A DNA stretch of 64,000 nt, taken from Sporomusa ovata DSM 2662. GTDB taxonomy: Bacteria; Bacillota; Negativicutes; Sporomusales; Sporomusaceae. Position 1 is the first letter of the stretch. The number at the start of each line of letters is the position of its first letter. Shown piece by piece: positions 1 through 8,509 of this stretch. The translations under genes and the position numbers were made by a program. Below the pieces are notes generated by a model, which searched no databases, was not told the origin of the DNA, and was given only the letters and a program-made list of their open reading frames with translations. Location: the NCBI RefSeq assembly GCF_000445445.1, contig NZ_ASXP01000003.1:806001-870000 (forward strand). The letters are read 5' to 3'.

Positions 1-1
1 C

Positions 2-391
2 GGCAATGTTATCGGCTATCATATGCCTGCAGGTGAAGCAGCTATTGGTTATGCAATTATGCTTATTATTACTCTGGTCGGCGTCGGTTTAACCCACGTA
101 ATACCAATTAAGCTACCTATGGTATTTTGGGTATCGATTGTGGCTTTATTGGTAACATCCCCTATTTCACCTATTGCCAAAACTATTACTTTTTACACAT
201 CCAAGGTTGATTTCTTGGCCCTGTGCACACCCATTCTAGCCTATGCCGGTTTAGCCATCGGCAAGGATTTAGAAGCCTTTAAAAAAATGTCCTGGAAAAT
301 TATTGTTGTAGCTTTAGCGGTGTATACAGGCACCTTCTTATGCGCCACCGCCGTTGCTCAAATTATGTTGCATTTTGAAGGCATAATTTAA
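2..391 (+). CDS. C-terminal part of an integral membrane protein (5' end outside window)
   Basis: The frame is open to the left edge, so the gene is cut and its start is not visible. About 129 residues remain, almost all hydrophobic, with roughly four predicted membrane segments separated by short loops. The conserved-looking stretch TPILAYAGLAIGKDLEAFKK sits between the last two segments. This arrangement resembles small membrane transporter-like families of unknown function in Clostridia (DUF340/DUF3100 type), but I cannot assign a family with certainty. It converges on dapA and shares a bidirectional terminator with it. No function is claimed. Confidence 0.6.
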   Translation, partial: GNVIGYHMPAGEAAIGYAIMLIITLVGVGLTHVIPIKLPMVFWVSIVALLVTSPISPIAKTITFYTSKVDFLALCTPILAYAGLAIGKDLEAFKKMSWKIIVVALAVYTGTFLCATAVAQIMLHFEGII

Positions 392-417
392 CAGACCTTT
401 TGCAATTAAATAATTTA

Positions 418-456
418 AAGCAGCAGCCCTAGTATCATAGGGTTGCTGCTTTTTTT
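418..456. terminator. Bidirectional intrinsic terminator between convergent genes
   Basis: A hairpin with arms AGCAGCAGCCCTA and TAGGGTTGCTGCT is followed by seven T on the plus strand and preceded by A on the left. It lies between the stops of the membrane protein gene and dapA, so it can serve both. Confidence 0.85.
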
Positions 457-475
457 GATTATTTTCCAATTTCTA

Positions 476-1357
476 TTACTTAATCAAGCCGTAGGCTTTC
501 ATTTCGCGGCGGAGAAGTTCCAGGTTATGATCTTCAAGCTCTGTTAACGGCATACGGCATTGACCGGCCGTAAAGCCCAGCAGGTTTACAGCTGCTTTAA
601 CCGGGATAGGGTTTACTTCACTAAATAAGGCTTTTATAAGATTCAGTGTCTGAAGCTGCAACTTGATAGCACCCTTACAATCCCCCTCAAAGAACTTCGC
701 AACCATATTATGGGTATCCTGCGGGATAATATTAGCCATTACAGAAATAACACCTTGACCACCTAATGACAGTACAGGCAAAACACTATTATCATCACCG
801 GAATATACAGAGAAGTCCTCACCACACAAATTTACTACATCACCAACTTGACCTAGATTACATTCCTTTACGGCAATAATATTATCGATTTTAGCTAATG
901 CTTCTATTGTCTCAGGATTTATGTTCAAATTAGTTCTGCTCGGCACATTATATAAAATTATTGGTATCGTAACACTATCGGCAATAAGCTTAAAATGCTT
1001 ATATAATCCCTTTTGTGTAGCTTTGTTATAGTAAGGAGTCACAGATAATAGTCCGTCAGCGCCCACTGCTTCTGCTGCTTTCGATAATTCTATGGCATGG
1101 CGGGTATCATTACTTCCCGTGCCGGCAATAACCGGTACGCGCTTGTTGACTGTTTCTACCGCAAATTTAATAGTAGCAATATGCTCATCATCTGGCATGG
1201 TGGAGGCTTCGCCCGTAGTAGCACAGATTACAATGGCATCTGTGCCGTTTTGGATTTGAAACTCAATTAGCTTTGCTAATGATGGATAATCAACACCATT
1301 GTCAGTAAATGGAGTAATAATAGCTACTGCAGACCCAGTAAATAATGGTTTTCTCAT
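476..1357 (-). CDS. dapA: 4-hydroxy-tetrahydrodipicolinate synthase
   Basis: The 293-residue length is typical for DapA. The enzyme condenses pyruvate with aspartate semialdehyde, the first committed step of lysine and diaminopimelate synthesis, in the cytoplasm; in a spore former the pathway also supplies dipicolinate. Visible motifs are the GTTGEAS-type loop (here ATTGEASTM, residues about 46-54), YNVPSRT near residue 137 with the catalytic tyrosine, and AVKEC near residue 165 with the Schiff-base lysine. The ATG is preceded by AGGGTGG at good spacing. The gene stands alone, divergent from the DMT transporter. No L-box (lysine riboswitch) was recognised in the 425 nt upstream. Confidence 0.95.
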   Translation of the reverse strand: MRKPLFTGSAVAIITPFTDNGVDYPSLAKLIEFQIQNGTDAIVICATTGEASTMPDDEHIATIKFAVETVNKRVPVIAGTGSNDTRHAIELSKAAEAVGADGLLSVTPYYNKATQKGLYKHFKLIADSVTIPIILYNVPSRTNLNINPETIEALAKIDNIIAVKECNLGQVGDVVNLCGEDFSVYSGDDNSVLPVLSLGGQGVISVMANIIPQDTHNMVAKFFEGDCKGAIKLQLQTLNLIKALFSEVNPIPVKAAVNLLGFTAGQCRMPLTELEDHNLELLRREMKAYGLIK

Positions 1358-1783
1358 AAGTTAACCACCCTTTATTTATATTTGGTACATCAAAATCACT
1401 TATACTTTGATTATATCCTATAAAACAACCAATTTCTATATAGATATCGCCTAAGCCGCTTTCTTTCTTAACAAAAATGTGGTCATGCAGCGACTCAAGT
1501 TGCCTTATATACATAAAAATAGTACCTTACAAATACAGTTGTCCTTATTTTACCAAAGCTTTAGGAACTTCCACCACATGCTTCCAATACTAATAAAATT
1601 TGGCAATCGACAATGGACATAATAAGCCGTTCGCCACCAGGTTCCCTGTGAGATGTAACCTGAACCGAAAAAAATCGGTGTTGGACCGGTTGAGTAAGCT
1701 AAGCATCGTTTACTGTCATTATTTTTAGGTATACTATAAGTACCAATGTATCTATATTTTATAAAAGTATAGGAGGGGATGAC
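1358..1783. other. Divergent intergenic region with possible structured leader
   Basis: This 426-nt region between divergent dapA and the DMT transporter holds both promoters. On the plus strand, CAGGTT (1638-1643) pairs with AACCTG (1657-1662). ACCGA (1664-1668) can pair either with TCGGT (1675-1679) or, as AACCG (1663-1667), with CGGTT (1687-1691), so two exclusive hairpins are possible. I do not recognise a known riboswitch class. The minus strand carries an overlapping 70-codon frame at 1302-1514 that I regard as chance. Confidence 0.4.
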
Positions 1784-2695
1784 CTGTCTGCTTCATCGCC
1801 CAAAAAAGCTTATATTTCTTTAACACTTACAGCCTTATTATGGGGTGGAAATTCAGTTACGGCTAAGTATGTTGTTAGTCAAATAGAGCCAATGACGGCT
1901 GTATTTCTACGATTTTCAGGCATTACTTTTCTCTTGATTTGTTTGACCCTGTATCAAGAAGGGAAAAAGGGTATTCCAAACTTGGTGCAATGGCCTAGTA
2001 TCATTGCCATGGGAGCATTCGGGCTTTTTATAAATAACGCTTTGCAGTTTATAGGCTTATCGTATACAAGTGCTGTAAATTGCAGTTTGATTTCTGCAAC
2101 CACACCAGCTATGACGGCGTCGTTTACCTCTTTTTTTATGAATGCCAAATTGACTGGGCAACAGTGGCTTGGCGTTGCAGCGTCTTTGTTTGGGGTATTG
2201 TTAATTATTAGCAAAGGATCACTCTCGGCTATTTCCAGCTTAAATATTAATTACGGTGATATTCTAATTTTTTTTAGTCAAGTCAGCTGGGCTTTTTATT
2301 CTATAAAAGGCCGCAGTGTTATGAAAACATTTTCACCTATTGCTACCACTGCGTGGACAGGACTGGTAGGCACAATTCTATTTTTCCTTTTTGCTGTTTG
2401 GTATGGTTTTGACGGAGAAGTAAATCTTAATTCTTATGGTTGGTTTAGTATGATATATATGATACTTGGTAGTGGCATACTTGCATTCTGCTGGTGGAAT
2501 CAAGGAATAGTTGCCATAGGTCCCAACCGCACGACAATTTTCACTAACATTATTCCCCTTTCAGGAATGTGTTTTGCAACTTTTTTTTTACATGAATCGA
2601 TCAATTGGTCACAGCTTACCGGAGCGGCTTGTATTATTATAGGTATATGTATGACTTCGCTAACTAGTCATTGGGATTTTTGGCATCGACACTAA
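1784..2695 (+). CDS. EamA/DMT-family transporter, probable CTG start
   Basis: A drug/metabolite transporter superfamily permease with about ten membrane segments in two EamA repeats; the substrate cannot be read from sequence. The first in-frame ATG is at 1892, but reading upstream gives a clear first EamA helix (ALLWGGNSVTAKYVV) that must belong to the protein. That extended frame contains no ATG, GTG or TTG. The only plausible start is CTG at 1784, 5 nt after the strong ribosome-binding site AGGAGGGG (1771-1778), giving 303 residues, normal for the family. An out-of-frame ATG at 1779 abuts the ribosome-binding site and stops after 14 codons. A sequencing or natural frameshift at CCCAAAAAAG is the alternative. 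Confidence 0.85.
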   Translation: MSASSPKKAYISLTLTALLWGGNSVTAKYVVSQIEPMTAVFLRFSGITFLLICLTLYQEGKKGIPNLVQWPSIIAMGAFGLFINNALQFIGLSYTSAVNCSLISATTPAMTASFTSFFMNAKLTGQQWLGVAASLFGVLLIISKGSLSAISSLNINYGDILIFFSQVSWAFYSIKGRSVMKTFSPIATTAWTGLVGTILFFLFAVWYGFDGEVNLNSYGWFSMIYMILGSGILAFCWWNQGIVAIGPNRTTIFTNIIPLSGMCFATFFLHESINWSQLTGAACIIIGICMTSLTSHWDFWHRH

Positions 2696-2744
2696 GAGAT
2701 TCCGCTTTTAAAATTTATTTCACGATAAATATTTACACCCGTAA

Positions 2745-2779
2745 ACCAAAAGAGACTACCAACTGTAGTCTCTTTTGGT
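2745..2779. terminator. Terminator-like hairpin after the DMT transporter
   Basis: Perfect 15-bp stem: ACCAAAAGAGACTAC (2745-2759) and its complement (2765-2779), with a 5-nt loop. The T-rich tail is weak on the plus strand, so termination strength is uncertain. Confidence 0.7.
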
Positions 2780-2924
2780 CGTTCTTCTAGTATATTAGCA
2801 GTTGTAGTAACTTGCTATATCCGTAGTATACTATACATTTTTTTGTTTATATTTAGAATCCTCTCTGGAAGTATTCGCCAATCGAATAAGTTCATCTTTA
2901 ATAGTGCTAACGTTAGCAAACGCA

Positions 2925-5891
2925 TTATCGCACTCTTCTCAGAGTGGTTTTGTAAGTTGTAGTTATTTTACTATATGCCTTGGGATTACGAGTACGCAAC
3001 TTCTCCAGCCAGTACGTCAGTTTGATATGACTCTCTTGCCTTCCCGCCAACCAAACCAGCAAACGGCTAAACCCAAATTCATATTCATCAACTTTTACAT
3101 ATATCGCCAATAGTTTAAATAACGTGCGATCAGAATGAATGGCAATTACTTTTTCCAAAGCTTCTTCAACCAGTATCTCGCGTATATAGCTATGCTCACT
3201 CAGCCTTAACATGGCATAAAACCAGGTAATACACTGTACTTCGTCAGCTAAATAACCATTTAGCAGCTGGGCCTCTAGTTTTTCCAAAAACAGCCCCTGA
3301 AGATAAGCAGCTTGCACCTTTTTAAACCGTTGTTCGCCTTCAAGCAAATTAAGTACAAACTCCAGTTTTGGACAAAATTCCTGTTGGTCAAAATTCCAAA
3401 CGTGACAAATAATTTGATTCTTAATAGCATCATATAGCCAGATCTCACCAAAGCGCAGACAGCTGTCTTGTTTACGCTGTGCATCATACATTATTGTTTT
3501 ATATTCTTCCAGATCAGCAGTATACCATTCTTTAATCTTCTCTTGGACAATGCCTTTGGCCTCTTCATTTTCTATTTGGAAATAGCTCCTGAGCGCCAGC
3601 TCTTCCTGTTTGTTAGAGTAGCGAAAAACCGGCAGACTTTGCTCCCTGAGATTATCAACCAGCTGTTTACAGGTAGCAATTAACTCATACTGTGCATTTA
3701 CAGCGATCACAACTGCTCCATTGCGGGGGGTAACAGTAAATAGACCGTTAGCAACTACTTTCCGTCCTTTATCAGTCAGTTTGTAGTTCCTCGCACCGCC
3801 AGCCGCCACACATTCACTCAGCAACTGGCACCGGATAAGTTCATTAAGGTAATCGCTGACAACAACCTCTTCCACTCGTAATAAATTACCAATACCCTGT
3901 TGACTACACAGCTCAGCCAGGCCGCAGGAAATACACTTCAAAATAAACTCTTCGATGAAGTTATAGCGCCTGTATCCGTCCAGCCAAAATTTTACCGATA
4001 TAACTGCAACAGGCAGTTGCCATTCCCGCGTCTCCAAAAGTACCACTCCGGCTCGCTCAGCGACTATATGCTGAGCGATATTCTCAACCTCTAAGAATTT
4101 TTTTCCAAATAGCACTGCAGACGGAGTCGCTTCACTTACGACGTCAGTCATTCCAGCATTACATTCAGGCTGGTACTGAGCTTTCTGTATCCGGCTTATC
4201 CATTCCTTCAACAGCAAAACCTTTATTTTGTTATCAGAGCTCACGCTTTCTGCCAAATGTGTTGCAATTGTTTTGATTCTTGAAGAAATGATATCTTGCT
4301 CGCAAACTAATTTCTCCAGTTTATCACAAGCTACCGTTATCACAGCTTCCAATTCAATCAGATGCTGGCGGCTTTCCTGCAGTCTATTTGTATTGTCTGT
4401 CCTTTGTTTCTCAATATTATCAATTTGTCTTGAGAGATCTTCTAACCTATTGTTCTGTTCTCTCCGGTGGGGCACTACCACTATGTCCTTTTCCGGCAAT
4501 AAACCCTGCCGCTCAGCAAACACAGACTTCTGCTGTTGCAGCTTGCAACAAGCCTGCTCCAGCGTGTGCTCAATTTTTCCTAGACTTTGTTGCAGCTCAA
4601 GTACATCATCAACGACATTAGGGTCCATTTTCGCTTTAAGAACCCGTGTTTCTTTACGGGAGCTTAGCAGTTGTTGTGTTAAAGCCGCTAATTCCTCTTG
4701 GCACTGGTTATAGGCATGTTCCAGTGAATGTCCGCAATCCAGCAGTTGCCGGTAGCAAGCCTCATAAATCCGTTGCGTAAGATGACGGCATTCCAACAAT
4801 ACCTTATCAATTTCGGCAATTGTCTGTTCACGAAGAACTGCAGGCGAAGCTGCCAACTCTTCCATCGACTTAGCTTTTATAAGCAAATCCAGTAATGTTT
4901 TCTTCCACTGCGCACAAAGGCCAAGTTTAGTCAATATTCCCGGTGGTGTAACCCATAATAGGTCATTGATTTCCTGGCGTAAGTGACTGATACTTTGATA
5001 ATTAACCACCACACCTTTTGGATCTGACTGAAGATCACTTGTCGTCAAACCATAGTCCTTCGCCGTATCGTTTAGAACGCAAGCCAGTTCACGTAATTGG
5101 TTTATTTTATCAAACTCCGAAGATTTTAGATCATATTGCCGTTGCTTAATGATATTAATTAATTCCAGCAAACGACTGATATCCTGATTTAGAAAGTGAT
5201 TTACCGGCGCTTGCACCTGGCACGCCACCTGCTGCACGACAGTTACAAACTCAGTGAGGTCTTGGTTGTACTTTGCTACAGCAATAATTTGCTCCTCGCG
5301 CTTACCGCTTAATAATACATAAGCATCTTGTTTGTGCTCAATAAGCAGCGCCAAGGCATTAACCAGTTTTGTCTTTTCCGCTTCGATGCGCTGCAACTCA
5401 AATTCCCGGGTAATTATAGTTGCTTGTAGCTTTTCATTGAGCAGTTCCAGGTCAGCCAGTTCAGATAAATAAGTTAACTGTGCAGTCAATTCTTCCCTTT
5501 TCATCAGGTTTTGGGCAATGACAGCTTCTGTCTCAAACTGGGCCGCAAACAACTGGTCCTCTTCCTCGTCAGCAGGTGCCGACCTTAGCAAACTAGTTTT
5601 CAGATCGCTCACTATTTTTTGATACTCTGCTTGCAGAGCTTCATGCTGTGTTTTTAAAGTCTCACTGTCGCGTTGAACTTTATGCTCAAATTGTGCTAAC
5701 TCCCGCCATTGTTCATCATCGTTGGTAATCTTGTCTGCAATAACAGTACATTCTGCTTTTATTTCATCCTGCCGTTTTGTGAGACTGGCAAGCTCCAGCC
5801 GCATGCTAGCGGTTTCTTCCTGTTTTTTTTGCAGCTCAAGCAAGTCTCGTTGGCACCAAATAGCTATTTGGCTCAGATTTAAGGGTGCCAT
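2925..5891 (-). CDS. Large coiled-coil protein with winged-helix-like segment, function unknown
   Basis: A 988-residue soluble protein with no signal peptide or membrane helix. Residues from about 10 to 560 are Glu/Gln/Leu/Lys-rich heptad-like sequence, predicted as long interrupted coiled coil (for example ELQKKQEETASMRLELASLT). No Walker A motif is visible, so it is not an SMC/Rad50 ATPase. Around residues 660-730 a stretch with EEFILKCISCGLAEL, VVVSDYLNELIRCQLLSE and NYKLTDKGRKVV reads like a winged helix with the terminal 'LTDKGR' wing. The C-terminal 250 residues are a mixed globular region I do not recognise. The ATG lacks its own good ribosome-binding site and may be translationally coupled to the minicistron at 5879-5908. 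Monocistronic by position; no partner gene suggests a function. Confidence 0.85.
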   Translation of the reverse strand: MAPLNLSQIAIWCQRDLLELQKKQEETASMRLELASLTKRQDEIKAECTVIADKITNDDEQWRELAQFEHKVQRDSETLKTQHEALQAEYQKIVSDLKTSLLRSAPADEEEDQLFAAQFETEAVIAQNLMKREELTAQLTYLSELADLELLNEKLQATIITREFELQRIEAEKTKLVNALALLIEHKQDAYVLLSGKREEQIIAVAKYNQDLTEFVTVVQQVACQVQAPVNHFLNQDISRLLELINIIKQRQYDLKSSEFDKINQLRELACVLNDTAKDYGLTTSDLQSDPKGVVVNYQSISHLRQEINDLLWVTPPGILTKLGLCAQWKKTLLDLLIKAKSMEELAASPAVLREQTIAEIDKVLLECRHLTQRIYEACYRQLLDCGHSLEHAYNQCQEELAALTQQLLSSRKETRVLKAKMDPNVVDDVLELQQSLGKIEHTLEQACCKLQQQKSVFAERQGLLPEKDIVVVPHRREQNNRLEDLSRQIDNIEKQRTDNTNRLQESRQHLIELEAVITVACDKLEKLVCEQDIISSRIKTIATHLAESVSSDNKIKVLLLKEWISRIQKAQYQPECNAGMTDVVSEATPSAVLFGKKFLEVENIAQHIVAERAGVVLLETREWQLPVAVISVKFWLDGYRRYNFIEEFILKCISCGLAELCSQQGIGNLLRVEEVVVSDYLNELIRCQLLSECVAAGGARNYKLTDKGRKVVANGLFTVTPRNGAVVIAVNAQYELIATCKQLVDNLREQSLPVFRYSNKQEELALRSYFQIENEEAKGIVQEKIKEWYTADLEEYKTIMYDAQRKQDSCLRFGEIWLYDAIKNQIICHVWNFDQQEFCPKLEFVLNLLEGEQRFKKVQAAYLQGLFLEKLEAQLLNGYLADEVQCITWFYAMLRLSEHSYIREILVEEALEKVIAIHSDRTLFKLLAIYVKVDEYEFGFSRLLVWLAGRQESHIKLTYWLEKLRTRNPKAYSKITTTYKTTLRRVR

Positions 5892-5908
5892 TCTATCTTC
5901 TTACCCAT
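5879..5908 (-). CDS. Possible 9-codon leader minicistron overlapping the coiled-coil gene start
   Basis: The strong GGAGG at 5916-5920 is 7 nt from an ATG at 5908 that reads MGKKIEWHP and stops at 5879-5881, just inside the coiled-coil gene, whose own ATG (5889-5891) lies 24 nt from the same ribosome-binding site and in another frame. An in-frame TAA just upstream shows the large gene cannot start earlier. Translational coupling is the simplest reading; a frameshift is the alternative. Confidence 0.35.
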   Translation of the reverse strand: MGKKIEWHP

Positions 5909-5989
5909 GTAACGTCCTCCAGTGAAACCTTTCTTACTATGTATATGATTTACACAAAGCCATCGACTCCCCCTTCAAAGACAGCCAAA

Positions 5990-6023
5990 AAACAAAAAAA
6001 ATTCTAGATTAACTAGAATTTTT
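5990..6023 (-). terminator. Intrinsic terminator downstream of tatA
   Basis: On the minus strand the stem AAAAATTCTAG/CTAGAATTTTT is followed by a long T-rich tail. It lies between tatA and the coiled-coil gene and separates their transcripts. Confidence 0.8.
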
Positions 6024-6148
6024 GGAGTCCCTATTAGCTCACAACAGCAACCAACCTTTCATAGAATAGCAGTTTTGCTAATTTTACACTAACAGTTTTA
6101 AAGTTAGCTGGCACGTTGTCAGTGTAAAAGACATTTATATAATTATAT

Positions 6149-6355
6149 TCACTTTGTTTGTTCCGCCTTCTTTTCTACCGGCTCAGCCTTGATAGTGATC
6201 GTTTCGTCCTTCGCACCCTCACCGGCAAGGGCCCGCCGAAGCTCCGTCATCCCCTTACCAAGAGCCTTACCTGCTTCCGGTAACTTACCTGGTCCAAATA
6301 CAAGCAGAGCAATAACTAGTATTACGCTTAGTTCAGCCATACCTAGATTAAACAT
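6149..6355 (-). CDS. tatA: Sec-independent translocase protein TatA
   Basis: A 68-residue TatA/E family protein. It has an N-terminal membrane helix (ELSVILVIALLVF, residues 8-20), the FGPGKLPEAGKALGKG hinge and amphipathic helix, then a charged Lys/Glu tail. TatA oligomers form the pore for folded proteins with twin-arginine signals. A likely client in this window is the [NiFe] hydrogenase small subunit near 63 kb, which has an RREFLK signal. No tatC is adjacent, so it must be encoded elsewhere. Monocistronic, with its own terminator. Confidence 0.93.
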   Translation of the reverse strand: MFNLGMAELSVILVIALLVFGPGKLPEAGKALGKGMTELRRALAGEGAKDETITIKAEPVEKKAEQTK

Positions 6356-6432
6356 AGTTCCACATCCCTTTTATTATTCTTACCAGTCAGGCTTATTATG
6401 AACTGTGTATTCAAACCTATCAGCTTTTGTGC

Positions 6433-7908
6433 TTACGCAAATTGCAATACTTCTACTCCTAAGTTAGAATTTCTTTCAATCGCCCTAATTGTATTATCTA
6501 TGTGAACAAATATCTCCTCTGATAGTTTTTTAGCTTGGATGTATAAGTCATTAGCCTGTGCTAAATTATTACGATTAACCGCATCAATTACTTTTGTACC
6601 CATGCTATGCAATTCCTGATGTACCCCATCAATGGCCGACCATTCTTTGGCTATATCGGGATGAGTTATAGTAATAGCATGATAAAAATGTCCAAAGGCG
6701 CATCTTTTAGAATTGGTCTGAATAGGATAAGGTTTCATTTCATCAACTATTCGTTTCAAATTCTTCATCCAATTGCCATGAGCTTCTTTTGCCATTATAA
6801 GATTTTTTGTCAACTCGTCATTGGTAATAGCATTGATACCGCCATTTAATGATGAGATCATATCTCTGATAATCTCACTAAGTTCCTCGTCAATCTGGGA
6901 TATTTGTTTCGCATTGACAGCACTTTCAGTAGCATCAGCATGAATAATCTGCGTCATGCTATGTAGCTTTTCCGCATCTTGCGCTGATAAATTCATGGCT
7001 TGATTTACTTGTTTTGCAGCTTCTGTAATATCTTTCATGGAATCTGATATTTTGTCTACATCTTTGATTGTGTCTTTTAACATAAATACATTTTCTTTTA
7101 TTGTGCCAGATATTATATCAAGTTTTGCGTTCATGTTACTAGTAGATTGCATGGTATTGTTCAGGCTTTCCCTGCTGCCGTTGGCTGCTTGGTGGATGCT
7201 ATTAACAAAGACCCTCATATCATCTAAATTAGTTTTTGTACTATCGGCTAATTTTCTAATCTCATTAGCCACAACGGCAAATCCCCGGCCAAATTCCCCG
7301 GCACGAGCCGCTTCGATAGAAGCATTAAGAGCTAACAAATTAGTCTGTTCGGCTATGGCTTCCACGCCATTGACAATTTCGCTTACTTTAGCAGCCATGT
7401 CTACCAACTGTGCTATTTGCTCACTCATAGTCGTTGTATCTTGTACAACATTCTCTTTTAATGTATTAACTTCAGTTAATTGAACCATACTTTCATCATT
7501 CTTGCGAATTAAATTAGTAGAAGCCTCCGACAATTGATTCATTGTCGCAGAAGTATGACCGATTGTCTCATTTACATCATTCATACTTGCTGTGATTTCC
7601 TCAACTATAGCAAGGTTTGATTCACTTAATGCCGACATATTTTGTGCAAAATCAATCAGTTTATAGGCAGAGTGTGTCATTTTAACATCAAATTCACTTA
7701 ACGAAGATATACTACTTAACATTTGTTTAGAACTTACCGACATTTTCTTTTCACTTGCTAACAACTTATCAAAGTGCTTGAGCAATGTTTGATGAATGGG
7801 ATAATCAACCGTAAGCTCCGCTACTACCTTTCCATTAAGCCGGTCTTCCACATTTTGAATTATACAAAGTGCTTCCTTGCAGGGTGCATTTTTTTTAAAT
7901 AAATTCAT
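6433..7908 (-). CDS. Soluble methyl-accepting chemotaxis-like protein with C-terminal CZB domain
   Basis: A 491-residue receptor without membrane helices. A short N-terminal region precedes a cytoplasmic signalling domain with the hairpin tip EQTNLLALNASIEAARAGE (about residues 187-205) and FAVVANEIRKLAD. The C-terminal 120 residues form a chemoreceptor zinc-binding (CZB) domain: H near 372, the CAFGHFYH segment near 398, and a later H..LH pair, which supply the His/Cys zinc ligands of that family. CZB domains sense zinc availability or, in some receptors, oxidants; which applies here is inference. Ribosome-binding site GGGAGGAAG precedes the ATG. It stands alone; no che genes are nearby. Confidence 0.92.
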   Translation of the reverse strand: MNLFKKNAPCKEALCIIQNVEDRLNGKVVAELTVDYPIHQTLLKHFDKLLASEKKMSVSSKQMLSSISSLSEFDVKMTHSAYKLIDFAQNMSALSESNLAIVEEITASMNDVNETIGHTSATMNQLSEASTNLIRKNDESMVQLTEVNTLKENVVQDTTTMSEQIAQLVDMAAKVSEIVNGVEAIAEQTNLLALNASIEAARAGEFGRGFAVVANEIRKLADSTKTNLDDMRVFVNSIHQAANGSRESLNNTMQSTSNMNAKLDIISGTIKENVFMLKDTIKDVDKISDSMKDITEAAKQVNQAMNLSAQDAEKLHSMTQIIHADATESAVNAKQISQIDEELSEIIRDMISSLNGGINAITNDELTKNLIMAKEAHGNWMKNLKRIVDEMKPYPIQTNSKRCAFGHFYHAITITHPDIAKEWSAIDGVHQELHSMGTKVIDAVNRNNLAQANDLYIQAKKLSEEIFVHIDNTIRAIERNSNLGVEVLQFA

Positions 7909-8072
7909 AGCGATACTTCCTCCCTCACTATCCTAAGCATGCGCAGCAATAACACGCCTGCATCTCTCTGTAAATGTTGACTATTCCTATTTTATTATTC
8001 CTACAAAAACATGAAATTCCTGCTGATGTTGTATAATTCGACAAAAATTTTCATTCATGACTTGTTTATAGA

Positions 8073-8112
8073 AAAATGGCATTACCCTTCACGAACGGGT
8101 TGATGCCATTTT
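8073..8112 (-). terminator. Intrinsic terminator after the Fe-S fragment gene
   Basis: Stem AAAATGGCAT/ATGCCATTTT with an inner CCC/GGG pair; on the minus strand it ends in five T. It lies 15 nt beyond the stop of the 8127-8399 gene. Confidence 0.75.
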
Positions 8113-8126
8113 CCTGAACAAGTTCC

Positions 8127-8399
8127 CTACCCTTTATAGGATTGTCCTACCGGACAAAGCTTCAAGCAGGTAAAGCACATATACTGATTTCCTAAATGCG
8201 CCGCTTGTCTCAACCGGGCATATTGCTCACTCAGCAGCAACTTTTTTTGTTCTTCCGGTGAACTGCCTAACCGCTGCAGCTGAAAAGCAATATCAGCACC
8301 CAAACCATATGACGTATAACCTAATACCTGTTGTGTCAATACTTTCATAGCGCTTTGGAGGCCATTCAATAAGTATTGTACAATAAATTTATGACGCAC
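8127..8399 (-). pseudogene. Fragment of an Fe-S protein (CxxCxxxCP motif at C-terminus)
   Basis: The 90-codon GTG-initiated frame ends in MCFTCLKLCPVGQS, a CxxCxxxCP arrangement typical of the last 4Fe-4S cluster in COG1600-like and other ferredoxin-type proteins. The frame stays open about 12 codons upstream (GAKLPPEFFAV), to a TAA, and this extension also looks coding. A complete protein of that type would have several hundred more residues and further cysteines. No ribosome-binding site precedes the GTG. I therefore read it as the 3' remnant of a larger gene. A genuine small Fe-S protein cannot be excluded. Confidence 0.5.
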
Positions 8400-8509
8400 A
8401 GCAAAAAATTCCGGAGGTAATTTGGCACCAATTGTAAAATATTACTATATACCTATTCGTGCGAAGGTTTCGACTATTTCAATTACCCAATTAAAACGGA
8501 GGATACATA

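Noticed and set aside
1302..1514. 70-codon minus-strand frame overlapping the dapA start
   Set aside because: It covers the dapA ribosome-binding site and N-terminus in another frame and shows no family resemblance.
1358..1520. Lysine riboswitch in front of dapA
   Set aside because: Searched for because dapA is a common target, but the conserved L-box segments are not present on the minus strand.
4228..4713. 161-codon Ser/Cys/Leu-rich plus-strand frame inside the coiled-coil gene
   Set aside because: Composition is what the antisense of Glu/Gln/Leu-rich coiled coil produces; no start signal.
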